DNA of 64,000 nucleotides from Ciona savignyi. Taxonomy: Eukaryota; Chordata; Ascidiacea; Phlebobranchia; Cionidae. The translations under genes and the position numbers were made by a program. The stretch is from positions 153,210 to 217,209 of the forward strand of contig CH001337.1 in the NCBI GenBank assembly GCA_000149265.1, written 5' to 3'. Within the stretch, counting starts at the first letter, position 1. The number at the start of each line of letters is the position of its first letter. This document shows, in pieces, positions 14,001-29,000 of this stretch. The notes under the pieces were generated by a model. That model was not told where the DNA came from. It worked only from the letters and a program-made list of their open reading frames with translations, and did no database searches.

Positions 14001-17000
14001 GTTTTCCCATTCACGGGTATAAACATGAATATCCTATCCTTAATCGTTCACACATTACCTCGCCCAGATGGTGGGCGTGCTAAGCGACTACAAATACAAG
14101 GAAGCATACGAGCACGAGAAGGGAATTGTGTTCTACCCATACTTCCTCACTCCGCAATACGAATCCCATGTGAAAGCTGGAAAACTTCAAAGTCAGGTTG
14201 GTAACCATCATACATGATTACATGTACAATGAATAACGAATTGTACGAAATAACCCAACACAGCATTATGTTTCTTGATATTGTTACCGAAATGCAAACT
14301 TCATTTCAACGACCATGCACCATCTAACATTACTATTTGGTTCCACAGAATGTGTACACAAAGAAAGCAGAGCAGGGAAGACACACCTTCAAGCTTACAA
14401 CCGACCAACCGAACTTCAAACAAGCGAAAGTTGCAAACGATCTGATCTCAGACGTAAGTCTTTAAATATTGATATCAATCAAACACAAGCATGTTCATTT
14501 ATTTAACTTTGACGTTTTATATCAATTTGACTACATTTAACTAAAATTTTTCGCTTTGTGAAAGTATTTTTAAAAAAGAAGTTTCGAAGCCGCTATGGCC
14601 TGGTTAGCATGTCTGTTTTAAACCCTTCCCTAACCATTTCCCCACACAACTCTGCGCAGTTGAAGTACAGACAACCACACAAAGGCAAGGGGGCGAAGGT
14701 GAAGGACGCGAGAGATGTCCCTTCGATCTTGCACTCTAAGAAGATGCAAGAGATGTTCAGTGGGAAGAGGTATCGGAACGAATATGAGAAGATAAAAGAT
14801 CAATACAATCTCGATGTCGCTTCCCCATCTTTCGTCAACGCAAAGCGAGCATCACAGCTTCTTAGTGACGTAAGCTGCTACGTCATTATGCGATATTTAT
14901 TCGGATATACTTATATTGAACACACTGCTATAGCTTTAGTAACCAGGTTGTATATAACGTTTTTTACTAAAACTAAGGAAACGTATCAATAAAAAAATAG
15001 GAATAAGAACAAACCCACATTAAGTGTTGGGGTAAGAATGAAGCTGGGATTTAAGATTGGGGTTAGGGTTACATTTTTGGCATAAAAAAACAATAAGGCC
15101 AGAATAATAATTTTCACATTGGTGCAAAAAGTTTCTAAAAACGCTTAATCCATTTTCTGAAGGTCTTATGTTTAGATGAAGATTATTGTTAGTTACAATT
15201 CTTTATTAAATTAAAACAATATATATAACGCATATAAAAAATACTTTTTTAAAGCATTGGACCTGTATACTTTCGCTATAAACGTTAATTGATCAACAGG
15301 TGACTTACAAGGAAGAATACAATAAAGAGAAAGGTCAGCCCTTTGCCAGCTACCAAGACTCGTTTCAAATGAAGCATCTCCGAACTTTGCCCGAGAAACT
15401 CAGTGACGTAAGTGTTTATATGGATGACGTCATAATGATGACGTCATAATGATGACGTCATGTATTTTAACAACCACCACCACAGAACAAGTACCGACAA
15501 GATCTGATTCTCTCCCGAGGTAAAGTTATCCAGGTCGCGGACACTCCATGGTTGGCCAGCCACAAACGAGCCCAGCAGTTCATCAGTCACGTGAGTTTGA
15601 ACTTGTGGAAGTGATGTAACACTGCATTTAGAAAATTTTAACTTCTGTTTATAATTTAAAAAGGATATGCATTGCAGCCTAAGTTGCGTTTATCTAAATA
15701 GCTTTATGCTTGAATCACATTGTGCAGTTTTGTCGATTTCCCCTTTTTTGTCTTAAGTTACCAATTACCTATTCGAAATAAACTGTCAAATTCGTTTAAA
15801 ATGTATTAAATGAAACGAATTTAACTCGCTGTCACTTATTTTTTTCTACTTTACTGAATTCTTCTTTGACTAACGCAATGTGTTGGTTAATTTCTATTTA
15901 TCCAATTCCTATGTTATCCGTGGACATTCAATGTTTTATCAGCTTGTGGTAATAACCCATCAACACCTTCCATCGCAGATCAAATATGGACAGAAAAGTG
16001 GACGAAAGTTGAAATGCCGATTTCAACCTGACAAATTCAACAAACATGTGAAGAACGTGACTGAGAGCATCAGTGATTCAAAGTTAGATTTGTTTTTAAT
16101 TTTCTAGTTTCTACTGATCGGCTTGTCATTACAACTTTCTTTTTAAATGTTGTATTTCAATCGTTTGCTACTCCGCTAAACGCAAGCTCTCAAACATAAC
16201 TTTGTGCATTATCATGTCTGGCGGGCTAGATCTAGTAGTAACACGTAGTACAGCCAGGCAATGGTATTGGGGACTTCCTGCCTCTGTTTATCAAAACCTA
16301 ATGATTTAGGATGTACAAAAACGGCATTAGTTTCGGTTACTTGATCGAGGGGAGTTAACTGACGGTGGCATTCCTCATCTGCCAACATACGGATTTCCAC
16401 ACACGTTATTCTGGATAACACTTTAAATAGAACGGACGTTTGCTGTAAAAATGTTCAACTGTTGCCTGAACCGAGTGGCTTCATCAGTTGGACAAAGTCA
16501 TTGAAATATATCATTTATATTTTAAACACGAGAATTCAAATGTTAATGAAGGCCATGATGCCTATATATAGATGGTTGCCATGAATACATCACGTATATA
16601 TATATACTGTGCAGTATTATAAGAAGCTTGTTCATTTATAATGGATAATAGTTCGTTTTACATTGAGCAGTTTAATTATAAATTGTCCAACCGAATGTTG
16701 GAGATTTTATTTTACCTAATTCACAAACTTAGATAATTTCTCAATTCCGGAACCTTTCACCCATCTCCCAGATACCACGATGATTACGAGAATTATTTCC
16801 GCGGAAATTTAATTCCAATCCCGGAAACCCCGGAAACTCAACAAGCATTGAAGAACAGCAAACTCACAAGCAAGGTAACTACTTTAACCTACAGTCGGGT
16901 GTACGTTATCGAATAGTACAGTTTGAACTCTTGATCTGTATGTAAAACTGGAATAGTAAGGAGTAAATATCCCTTTTAAATCAAGTTTTGTCTGGAATGC

Positions 17001-20000
17001 AATAAAGCTAAATGTGCGACCTGTTTTTTTGTGTTTCCCGTGTCATAGCCCTATGTTAAGTATTTGCAATCTATTTCAACGATTTGCCCGTGTGGTAACA
17101 TTCCTTCCATTTTGTCAATCGCTTGATCATCCTGTTTCTTTCCCTTCCCAGAGCGGTTACAAGCAGAAAGCCAAGGCCGAGCAGCAGCATTACCTCATGA
17201 TCCCTGACGACCCGGAGTTCATACGACTGAAGGAAGCTGCCCAGTATCTCAGTGATATTGCGTACAAGGGCGAAGCACAGAAGGAGAATACCCGATACAC
17301 GAGTGTGCCCGACACCCCGGTCATGCTCAAAGCGAAAGAATCACAAGCACTGCAAAGTGACGTAAGTATTTCTATAACTGATGTAAAACGATTCCAAAAC
17401 TGAATGTTTAAATAAAAAAAACTGCATAAATGTGTAACTCGCAAATGGGTCATCTCTATGGCACAAGTCGGATAAATAATCCCAGCAAGGTGTAACATAT
17501 TAATAAAACAAAGAATCAAGACCAAACATGCCTTGCTCAGCCTTAGTGTAGACATGACTTTGCCCACGTAATTCGATGCACATTTATAGAAGCAACCTGC
17601 GTGGTATTTTTTTAATTTAAAACTCCCTAAATGAATAAAACAAAGAATCATCTCCAGGCACACTTTTTATGTCGAAGATTAATATATATTATTTTTTGTT
17701 TATCGATGCACTTGTATAGGAGTAACCTTTGTGGGTTAACTTTATTTTAAAATCCTCAAATAAATAAAACACGAAATCACGCACACGCACGCTTCTTTAA
17801 ACTCGGAGATGAATTTGTTTCTTTCCACCTTTGCAGAAAGCTTACAAGGGAAACTTGAAAGAGGAGCTTGCCACTGGGTTCCAACTCCCATCCGAAGGAA
17901 CATCCACCATGCAGCAACAGTGCCATGCCACTACACTCACCAGTGAGAAGGCTTACAAGGACAAAGGTAGGATTCACATCGTGTCATTTTCGACCAAGTT
18001 ATTCCCTGGGTGGGAAACGCAAGGAACGTTGTAAGACGGGAAATCGTCAGACTACCTTTTTTCCACGGTCATGTCACAGGATATATTGCAGTGTGTTGTG
18101 TAGTACCCATCAATCCACTTGGTTAAAGTGACTACACACCAGGAAACATATTTCCCAAGTATTACATATATTTACCTGTCTAATAGCTCGCACGGTACGA
18201 CCGTCATCGGTATTAAGGCGGCCGAAAGCCAAAAGTGAATTAAAACCTCCAGAATAGCTGCTGGGTTGGATTGGGTAAAGCACTTGGTTTTGCCGAAGCG
18301 TATCATCTCTAGCGCGAACGCACCGTTCATACAAATCCCTCCTTGCAGCCGAGCAGCTCGTGCACGATCCAACGTACACACACATGAAGCAAACGCGCGA
18401 CACGGAACACGCAAAGAAAGTGGCGAGAAACTTCAGCGAGGTACGTCATATTACAATCGTTTGTTACAGAATGTTATTTACATTGTTACGTAACAGATCA
18501 AGTACAAAGAACTCGCGAAAAGGCGTCTCCATCAAGTGCATCCGACGGAAGAAGACGCATGGATGAAAGTGGACAAGGAGACAACCAAATACATCAGTGA
18601 CGTAAGAATGACTGGTTCTATAGAGTTAGGTGAATATAATACGATCGTCCGACGGAATTGAGGCGACCAACTCATACATAAAAACACTTAAAACGGACAC
18701 GGTCGTATAAAACGGTCTCGTCGAATTAAAACGGACAAATCAGACGTGGCATTTCGTGTGAATTGACGCGACCACTTTATATACAATTCAACAATTAAAA
18801 TGGAGTAAAAAAGCGGACAATACAAACACATTTATTCAGCCGGGTTAGGATGGCCGATTCGTATACATCTTACCAGTGAAAACAGACCGAATAACGAGTC
18901 CATTATTATGGATTCAATACTTGACCCGATAAAAAATAAAAAAAGTGAGATATTCCGAGGTTTTTGAGTTAAATCGACTATGCGTGAATATACGAGCAGG
19001 TTGACATAAGGTTTAATCCGCTCAAGTTTTTTAACTAGTGTTATGCAAAACTTGGGTTGGACAAACTGAACTAGCTTTATATCGTACACCCATGCCTAAA
19101 TTAAGGCAAGACTCTCCTAATTGTTGTTAACGATAAAAATACATTTTTTACGTTTATTGGCTGATGGGGGTATGTGTTTTCCAGGTTAACTACAAAGCAA
19201 AAGACAAAGACATGGCGCACAACTACAAACTCAAGGAACCTGACAACTTCATGAAGCATGTGAAGAACGTGAGTACATGCCCCTCCCATTATGATGATGT
19301 ATGCTAATTATGATGTAACAGGTACAAGGGAATATCAGTGACGTGAAGTACAAGGAGATGTATGTGGAGAATGTTGGGCTTTGTTGGTCCCATCCGCATG
19401 AAAGGACCTTTCTTCACGCAAAGAAGGCGTCGGATCTTTGTAGCGAGGTATCAACAACTATCTGGATATTGTTTATTGGAATCTTGATTATTTAAATATT
19501 TCATCCAGCTATGATAATCGGTTAAATATGTAGGATGGAATAGTCAGATTTAATCCCAGTGAATGGGAAAACCAAGGGAGGTTACCACACGGGCAATCAT
19601 CACACCACCTCGCACCCACCGCCGGGTTACCAGAGATATTGCAGTGTGTTATATATGGCTAAGACTTTTCTTAAGTTTAAACAAAACCAGTTAACCCACC
19701 AGACCTAGACAATATATGTTAAGTACCTTGCCCAAAAACAACCAAAAACGCAACCGGATAGGACCACCGACGTTCCGGTTGTAATGACATAAACTAGCGC
19801 ATTAAGCTACTCAGACAAAAATACTTGTAGTAAGCAAAATATTCTGTGTAACTGGTTCCATAGCGCAGGAGAACAGGGGAGCGGGGGGGGGGGGCAAATG
19901 ATGATGGTTTTAAACGCCACTGTTTAAACATCCTACACAAAAACGGTCTTGGTGACGTACCCATCAAGGGTTCAAAATTGTTGTGACGTCATGAGTTTGT

Positions 20001-23000
20001 TGGTGACATCATGGAAACTGTTGAGAACGTCATGAGTTAAAAACATTTTATTAAAATCTACCTTTCTTTATAGAACAAGTACAAAGAAGAGGCTCGAAAG
20101 TTGAAGGGGAAATGTCACATCACACATGATACCCCTGAATTCGACCGGTTGAGGAGGGTAAAAGATGACGTTAGCGAGGTACGTCATTGTTTGGTGAAGT
20201 CGCTGTTTTGATGAAGGCATTGATTTGATGACGTCATTGTTTTGATGATGCCATTGTATTGATGACGTCGTTATTTTGATGAAGTAGCTTTGTCAGACAA
20301 AAATAATTACATTTGTTCGTCTGCAGTCCAAGTACAAGGACAAAACAGGGAAATTCACGATCTTAGAAAGCACTCCGGATATCAAACACGCCACACAAGT
20401 GTCTTCGATCGTCAGCAAGGTAATTCCCCCAACCAGAGCGTGTGAAGTTACTGCATAAGTATTATTTTTTAACCTGGCCATGTTTCAAATCCATGATGGG
20501 CATGTCGCGAAGTCCGTTTTTTATGTGTAGATTAATCTATATTGGTTACGTTAGCATTAACAAATTGTTTCCGTTCCAGAATAAATACCGAGAAGATTTC
20601 GAGAAGAATAAAGGAAGGTATGAGACGATTGAAGATGACATGGCTGTTTGTCATGCCACACAAGTCAACAAGATGTTAAGCAAGGTACGTGTCTTAACAG
20701 GGCTGATAATGTTTTATGCTTGAAGATGGAATGCATTTATAACTCGTAAATTGGTCAGATTACCTTGTTTCTACTGACTGAAAGACTGTACTTACAGCCA
20801 TTTGTTGAATGAAATTCATTTTAAAGCATTTGCTTAATATAAGTTAGAGTCTAGGTCAGTGGTTCTTAAACTGGGTTCGATCGAACCCCAGGGGTTCGAT
20901 GGGTCATTGTCAGGGGTTCAGCGGGGATTAGAATAAGTTCACTTTAGGCTCAAGCTTTTTAACAGATATATTTTGAATTTCAACGAAGGGTTTGGTGAAT
21001 GCCCGCATAAAACTTGCGGGGTTCGGTACCTCCAACAATTTTAAGAACCACTGGTCTAGGCGATCTCACTATTAAGCGCTGATTTAAGCTTTAAATGACC
21101 AGTTATTAAAATTGAGTATCTGAACAGTCTTATGGCCTAATTGTTAGCGCGACCGAAAAACAATGATTTTAGGTCTAATAAAAGAAACATTATCTCGAAA
21201 TATGTTATTTAATACACGACATGATCAAAAAAGAAAAAAAGGAAAACTGTAAGAATTTTCTTACGGTTACCCGAGTTCGTTTCTTTTTGTTGCTATGGAT
21301 TTGGAACATTTTCAATTTATTTCCACATTTTTTTAAAATTTATTTAATGTTTGGTCCATTCCAGGCGGAATACAAGAAAAAGCACAAGGAGATGCAAAAG
21401 GATGGCTTCACTCTGATCAAGAACCGACCCGACACCATGCATTTGCAGAAAGTACAAAGAAACGTCAGCAACGTACGTCATCGTGACGTGGCATCCCGTC
21501 CTGTGTGCCGTGTGCAAATCATCAGCATGGGAACATTTGTCGTTGCAACATGTTGTGAACAATTTTCTCCACTTCGGTCAAATCCTGTTAAAAATCGGAC
21601 ACGTTTTTTGTCACAACCATGTTGTGTTTTTGTAAAAGCGTTAAATTTTCTTTGTATTATTGTTTGTATTTCATATACTTCATGTCGTGTTGTGTTTTGC
21701 ATGATTTCCATTAGTCGCATCCTAATATTCCGTCCCAATATGCATGACTATTTGACAAATTTGCAGTAGAAAGCTGATAGACCGTTAACAGATTTAATAT
21801 TAAGCATAGAATTGTCCCTAAACTTTTAAAATTAAATCAGATTACTGACTATCACCTTATATACTAAGAATTTACTTTTTGGTTCGTTTTGGGGTGAATT
21901 CAACCTGTGTCGCTTTCTGCATGGCATATCGGGCTCTGTATGGCACATCGGGCTCTGCATGACACAAACGTAAACTTCGCTGTCGAATCCGCAGGTTGAA
22001 TACAGGAAAGAGGCGAAGGAATCAACGGACAAGGAATTCACCATAATGGAACGAATGCCGGAGGTCGAACATGCGGTGAAGACAGCAAAGATGCAAAGCA
22101 CGGTGGGTGGAATTGGCAGCATTAATAACTTAATCCAGTACGGTCGTGTGGTTAAGGCCACCGTTACATATACCGACTTAAATACAAAACAAACGGTCTT
22201 TACAACGAATCCGTTATGAATTCGAAACTAAGCGAAAACAAAAAAACTTAATTCAGTACATTAATAAAACGGCCTTGGCAAGGATCTCATAATAGGTTCG
22301 AAGGAGAGCCCGATAAAAAAAAGTAAAACAAAAACTTAATCCCGTGTGGTATCAGTATGCAGTGTCAGGCAACTCATATCTATATCTTACAATGGTAGAT
22401 GGCCAATTTAATTTTGATGTGCCAATCTGACCAACTTTTTATATTTGTTAAGTTTTCCGGCATATAACTTGGTACTTTAGCGCTAAATGTATTTTATGTA
22501 ATTATTCAAGCTTTTGATCAATAACTAGGTGACTTATATTAAGGGTTCGCTAATTATTATTATTTTTAATATACCTGGGGACCTTACATCCCAATTTAAA
22601 TAGACAAGCATAATTTAAATAATAGACAAGCTTTATGCCAACATCCAAATATTGGGTGGTAATATTCCATCACATGCTCGCAACACCAGTATATAATGGT
22701 TAAGGATAAATTTGATTAGCATTGATATAATGTAATCAGCATCAGTCACACTATGAGTTACACAATATAGCTGGTTCCCAGGTGCATTACAAACAAACAA
22801 CTCCTGGCAAGGACATCGAAGTTCTCAAGACACCGGTTATGAAGAAGGCTCTCGAAGCTAACAAACTACAGAGTGGGGTAAGTCATACTTTTCGATTTTC
22901 TGACCGAATATGTGGGTAAGTACGTCGCCTTGCAGTCGAAAGGTTGTAATTTCGAAACTTGTCGCTCGCTTTACGGTTAAGTCCAAAGACAATGCACATA

Positions 23001-26000
23001 GCGGGAATTGCTTGGTTCTAATAGATTAATGGGTTCTGCTTAATTAAGTTACGTCTGAATGATATTCAATGTATTAAATATATGTAAGGTTGTTTTATTC
23101 ATATTCATGGTGGTATACGATAACATACCGGAATTTAAAACGGCAAAATGTTTGGGAGCGGGCAATCAACAGATTACGTCATACCCCAAATTGGATAAAC
23201 GGAAATATTGCAAAGTGTTGAAAGCGATAAAGAGATCGCTATATTTGACGTTTAGTCAGTGTGACCTTTGAAATAATCGTCCTATAAATATCTAGCTGGA
23301 ATACCGCAAAGAATTTGACAAAGAGATCAAGGGCAAGGGGTGGAAAATCAAGGACACCCCTCAGCAGAAACACGCGCAAGAGATAGGGAAAGTGCAAAGC
23401 CAGGTAAAGTATAATGGTCTGTACAATTAGGCTGGGCAAGCCTAACTTGGTACCAATACCAATTGCATGGGCTAGAACCTAGAACATTTATCAAACTCCT
23501 AATTTCTTGCATGTTTGGATAATAAAGTATGTAGGATTGAATAATAGGGATTATCCTCAAAGGCGAAAATACACAGTCCTTAAAATACAGATATAGAGCT
23601 ATTTAACTAGAGTAAATATCGTTACTTTGTATTTGCATGAGGTTAATACGAAATAACACCAATCTTACTACGGCAAACAATAACTATCTTGATTGATTTT
23701 TATCGCTGAACAAGTCCGATTGACCTCATTCGTGCTAAAAGCACTGTTGTAGTGTTTTACGTAGATAAACAACGGCACACTTAGTCTAAAGCCGAGATTC
23801 GATTCCATCCCCTTTTGGCTTATGCTCCGACGTAGTATAGAGCTATTTGACCGGTCTAATACTGTTCATTACATTGTTTTTGCACTACGTTGATACGAAA
23901 TCACAATATTCATATAATGGTAACGAAATCACACTAATCATACAATCTATCATCATTCTCATTTCAGTACAAATACACGAAGAAGTACCGCGACAACGTG
24001 GGCAAGGGGTTCACCAGTATCACAGATCGACCTGACATCGTGCATGCTACGTCATGCAAGGACCTCGTCAGTGACGTAAGTTGGAAATTTTCGGTTCGGG
24101 GGAAGCACCAAAGGGGGAAATGGGAAATGCGGAACATTGTTAACTAAAAATGTGGAAAGTGAATCTAACTTTGCCTTAAAGACTAATTTTAGGTCCAAAA
24201 CTTATTGTAGTTGTAACCCTATAGTCTAGGGCCTAGACTAACCGTACACCCTAGTCTTCATTTCAGTTTCTCTTCCTTCCTCTTTTCCTTCCTTAAATTC
24301 CCCCAAAATACGTTCTAACCCACTTCCCCCCACAGAACGAGTACAAACGTCGACATCGCGCGATGACTGGGAAAGGCTACACGTTCACCCCGGATAACCC
24401 GAGTCAGGCACACGTTGAGGAAGTGACAAGCATGCAGAGCGAGGTATGGGATTTGGTAGGGGGGTAGGGAGTCTGTACATAACGTTAAGATTGGTGCATT
24501 GCGTTAGTGCTACGGTCATAGTAAGATTTTAGTTTAATTTCATTTTTTCGATATTTTTTTTTACATTAAAAAAAGGTTATTTGGAAAAAATTGGAGGCAT
24601 TATGTTTGAAATTATTATTGGGGTTTCAGTGTGTAATTTGCCTTCTCTTGGTTTGTTATAAGGTTAAATAGGACAACCATGGGGGAAAAAGTACGACCGA
24701 TCGCCAGATTACCCCACCCTCTCATCATTTCAACTCTTTCTATTCAACCCGCTAATCCACTGGGTTCAGGAGACATCCGCTTAGCGCCTTTCCCGAGTTA
24801 ACAACGACAACCAGCAGCTGACTTCTAACAACCGTTGAGTTGCTAGAAGACCATTCACGTTTCAGTGTTGACCAATTATTTTTCAGTTGCAATACCGACG
24901 CAAATACGACAACACTGGGAAGTCATGGCAGGTGGAGGATTCCCCGGCGCTCGGGCATTTCAAGGAAGCTCAGAAGTTGGTCGGAAATGTAAGAAATCCT
25001 TCTAATCAGGATAAAATAATTATGTTTATCCCTGTGATTGAAAAAACGCAAGTTTATTAGAACTCAACATTACATTTGGTTCAGGGTGTTCGTTAAGTGC
25101 CTTAACCAAGGACACAACCCGACTCTCTGCAGCCTGAAAATCGAATAGGGTTCAGATACACCTTCCATTGAAAAGTTTTGATCATCTGGCTACATGAATG
25201 TTCTAAAATGATAGCATTACAAAACCAACTTACCATAAAATATTACCAGATTGACTACCGCAAGCAAGCGCGGGAAATCAATGCACGCGGCACCAACATC
25301 TCCGGTGACGTCACGCCCTCATCCCTTCACCACAAGAGGGCGCAAGAGATACTGGACGACCGAAAGTACAAAGCAGACTATGAGAGGACGGTAAAAGGCA
25401 GGGGAATGACGTTCGATCTCCACGGGACTCCCTCTATGAACCACATCAAACGAGCTGAAGATATCAAGAGCGACGTAAGTGGGGGGTAATGCGATGGCAA
25501 CGATAAACCGACAGATTTTTTTTGCCTGGACAAAATTATATTTTGCGGGAGGAAATAAAAAAATAAAAAGAGGAAAGGAGAGAAACTGCTCTCTAAAAAC
25601 TCACAGCGCAAACCTAATTTCATGAAGTTAGGGTTATTTCTGGCGTTAAGATTGGTATTTGGTGCAGGGTAAAATTTTTATTATTTTTAAGCAGTTTCCC
25701 TTATTCCCTTATTCCCTCCTTTTAATGTTGAGCCTCAGTTCTTTTGTATTCTCAGGATAACAAAATATTGTAACATTTTGTTTACATATCCTATGTGGAT
25801 TCCACCGCCTTTCTTAAGTATTATCTCTATTTCCTAACCTGGACTGGTCTCGAACTCACAACTTTCAGATACAAAGCTATTTCTGTGATATAGAGAATCA
25901 AATGGAAATTAGGGTTGCACTAACCATGTCATTCGGTCACAGATACTTTACAAGGAAAGCTACGAAGCAAGCAAGGGCAGACCCACAGTTGTACTGGACG

Positions 26001-29000
26001 CCCCTCATATAATACACGCTCAGAAAGCCAATGACCTCATCAGTGACGTAAGTTGCACTCATTACGTGTCTTGTTTTCCGGGTCTGGATTTCAACCAGCA
26101 ATCAATCCGTTTTAAAACCTACTTTACCGCACAAGGCTGTTATTCTAGCTCTTACCTCCTTAATTTGATTTAATATTCTGTTGTTTTTCTACTTTTAACA
26201 ATGTTAAGATTAGATTTTGCGGTCGCCTCATTTGGGTAAATTATTAAACTGTTTTACCTCTGTCGTTTTGCCGTCTTTTTTCCCCTCTTCTATGATAATA
26301 TTAATGTTATAATGCAGTTTTTTGTGTTAAATAGAGTCACAAAATGTAAATAAATAATAAAACGTTTAATGCTGTCAATTGGTGTCTGTCGTGTTAACGG
26401 TTTAACATGTCACCACTAATAAATAGTTGCATATACAGGTGAAGTACAAACAGAACTACAATGAGAGTAGAGGTCATGTTCACTCTATGATGGAAACCCC
26501 AGAGACGAAACGGGTGAAGGAGAATCAGCAATATCTGTCTCAGGTGAACAAACTTACAATTGACATGGTGTTGAGATTGTATTATCGAATATATTGGTCC
26601 GTTTGTTTCATTTGATGGGTAGTAGCGTTTGGACCACCAATCGTTAGGTTAATGTTCGAAACTTGCGCCTAGCAGGTTGCTTGCTCTCTTCAGAAGCAAG
26701 GGACGTCCCGGTGAATTAATGATTTAAAAAGGTCTCAGCATATGGGCACGGTTGACAGTGATGTATCTTACTTTAGTTGTATTTCGACTGATGTATAGCG
26801 GCCCAATATAATTTCTTTGGTCAAGTGTATAAAACACGAAAATCCTATGCTGTGTACAGTCGTGTGGCCGAATGGTTAACGCGACCGATACATATACTGA
26901 ATTGAATAAACAAAAAAGGTCTTGGCAACGAGCTTATTATGGATTTAAAACTAAACCCGGCTAAGAAAATCATCCCAATAATTTCCAGGTGAATTACAAA
27001 TCAGACGTCGAATCTATGAAAGGGCAGCACCATTCGTCTGTCATGGACACCCCGGAATTACGTCAGATCAAAATGAACAGTTATAATTTCAGTGACGTAA
27101 GTTGAAATTTTTTCTTGATTTTGCAACATCTCTAAGCGCAGTTTTATCTGGACGTTGATGTTACTGTTTAATATACATTGGTCAGTTTGCCGCACACCGT
27201 TCTCCAGGTTTAAGTGTAATAATTTTAATTTAAACACTTTTTTATATTGTTATACTGTTAGGTTTATCGGCCAAGCCTGGCTATACCCACACACACTACA
27301 TAATTATTAGACGTGTTTTAACGACCATTATTTTGCCGTCTGTTTCACGTTTTCATTTTTATTTTATAAACAAAAACTTTTTGGTGATAATTTTGATGCT
27401 ATGTCCACATTAAATTATTAAATATATTATAGACAAGTTTTAACGACCGTCGCTTTGTCATATTGTTCCAGGTTCACTACAAGTCCGGGGCAGAATCGAT
27501 GAAGACGGTGAACCAGTCATGCGTGATGGACACGCCCGAGTTACGCCGCGTCAGACAGAACACTTATAACTTCAGCGCTGTCAGTTTCTCTTCTACCTTT
27601 ACTTTACTGTCCTTTCTATTCTCTACTCTATTATTTTCTCATGATAGATCAACTACAAGGACAGTGCAACAAAAGGAAAGTCGGTGGGGGTTTGTCTAGA
27701 CACCCCGGAACTAAGGACAGCAAGGCAAAACTCGAAAAACTTTAGTCAGGTTGTGACCGATTATTTCCTTTTATTTCTATCGTGGATGTTTTTCTAAATG
27801 CTCGCCCTATGCTCTCTTTCTGTGTGATGTAATGTTTTCTCTTGATCTTCTTAACCTTAAAATTTTGTTCAAACCTTCGAAATTTTGTCAAATTGTGCTT
27901 CTATATTTCCCGCATTTCAACAACGCTTAGACAACCCGATGTGTCACTGTGGTGGTAACCCTCCACATTTCCACAGATCAAGTATCAGTCCGACTTCGCT
28001 AATATGAAGGGGAAATACACACCGGTTGCGGATGATATTAACATGCAACGCGTCAAACACGCCACGCGAATCTCGTCCGACCTCAGCTACAAAGGAATGA
28101 AAGCCAAGAACGTAGAGATGGACAAGATGCGTGCGACCATTGAGAGACCTGGTGAGAACAGAATTAATAGTTTATTTTATTTTTTTACCAAATCGCGATA
28201 CCGGCGCCGCGAAGGACGGCGGCCTTAGGAGAAGGTGTGGTCCTAAAATCATGTTTTAAAGTGGAAAATACAAATTATGAAATGATATTCTTATAATTTA
28301 CTACCATTAGTTTAATCATATACAACACACTGCAAACACCCCGATAACCTGTCGGAGTGAGCGAGGTAACCTGATTATTACCCAGTAATCATATCTGTAA
28401 AAACACTACTTTCAGTATTTGTTTTGAGTAACATGCCTTCTATTGTCCACATTCATGTTACCATGGAACCGCCCACACTGCTTTATTTCTAAGTGTCTTC
28501 AGATGGAAATTTCTAACTGTCACGCACCTTATCCGTTCGGAATATTTTCATATCTTCACCTTTTCTTCTCTCGCATACTTTTAACTTTTCTTTCATTTCC
28601 ACCTTCCACGACTCCAGGCCAGAAAGAAGAAAAGGTCGTTATCGACTTCAAACCAATCAAGTTTCCAACCGAGCTTCCTAAGCACGAGATCGTGAGATCG
28701 AAACCCATGAAGCGCTGGAATCGAAACCCGGGTTCAATCTTCGACTACGACCCGTCTGATTACGAAACCGACGCCGAATACGAGATGGGCCGATACAGAA
28801 ACAACTCTGGTACTATCTCTTTCTCCTGCTTGTCTCTATCTTTCTCTTACTATCTCCTTTCTCATCAGCTCCTGCTAAACATATGGAAAACGGTGATTCA
28901 TACGAGCAACTCATTCACATGGATCCAACAAACTTAAACAAACAAGCAACACCTTGGACTAACTACGTCATGGGTGCATTATTATGTCATATTGAACTGT

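Noticed and set aside
13842-14204. A 120-codon ORF with start codon entering the exon 38 region
   Set aside because: Its first two thirds are SINE family B sequence, and it overlaps exon 38 in a different frame from the nebulin module.
17190-17663. A 157-codon ORF on the minus strand
   Set aside because: Shadow of nebulin exon 45 on the opposite strand; no domain, and the plus strand has two clean nebulin modules.
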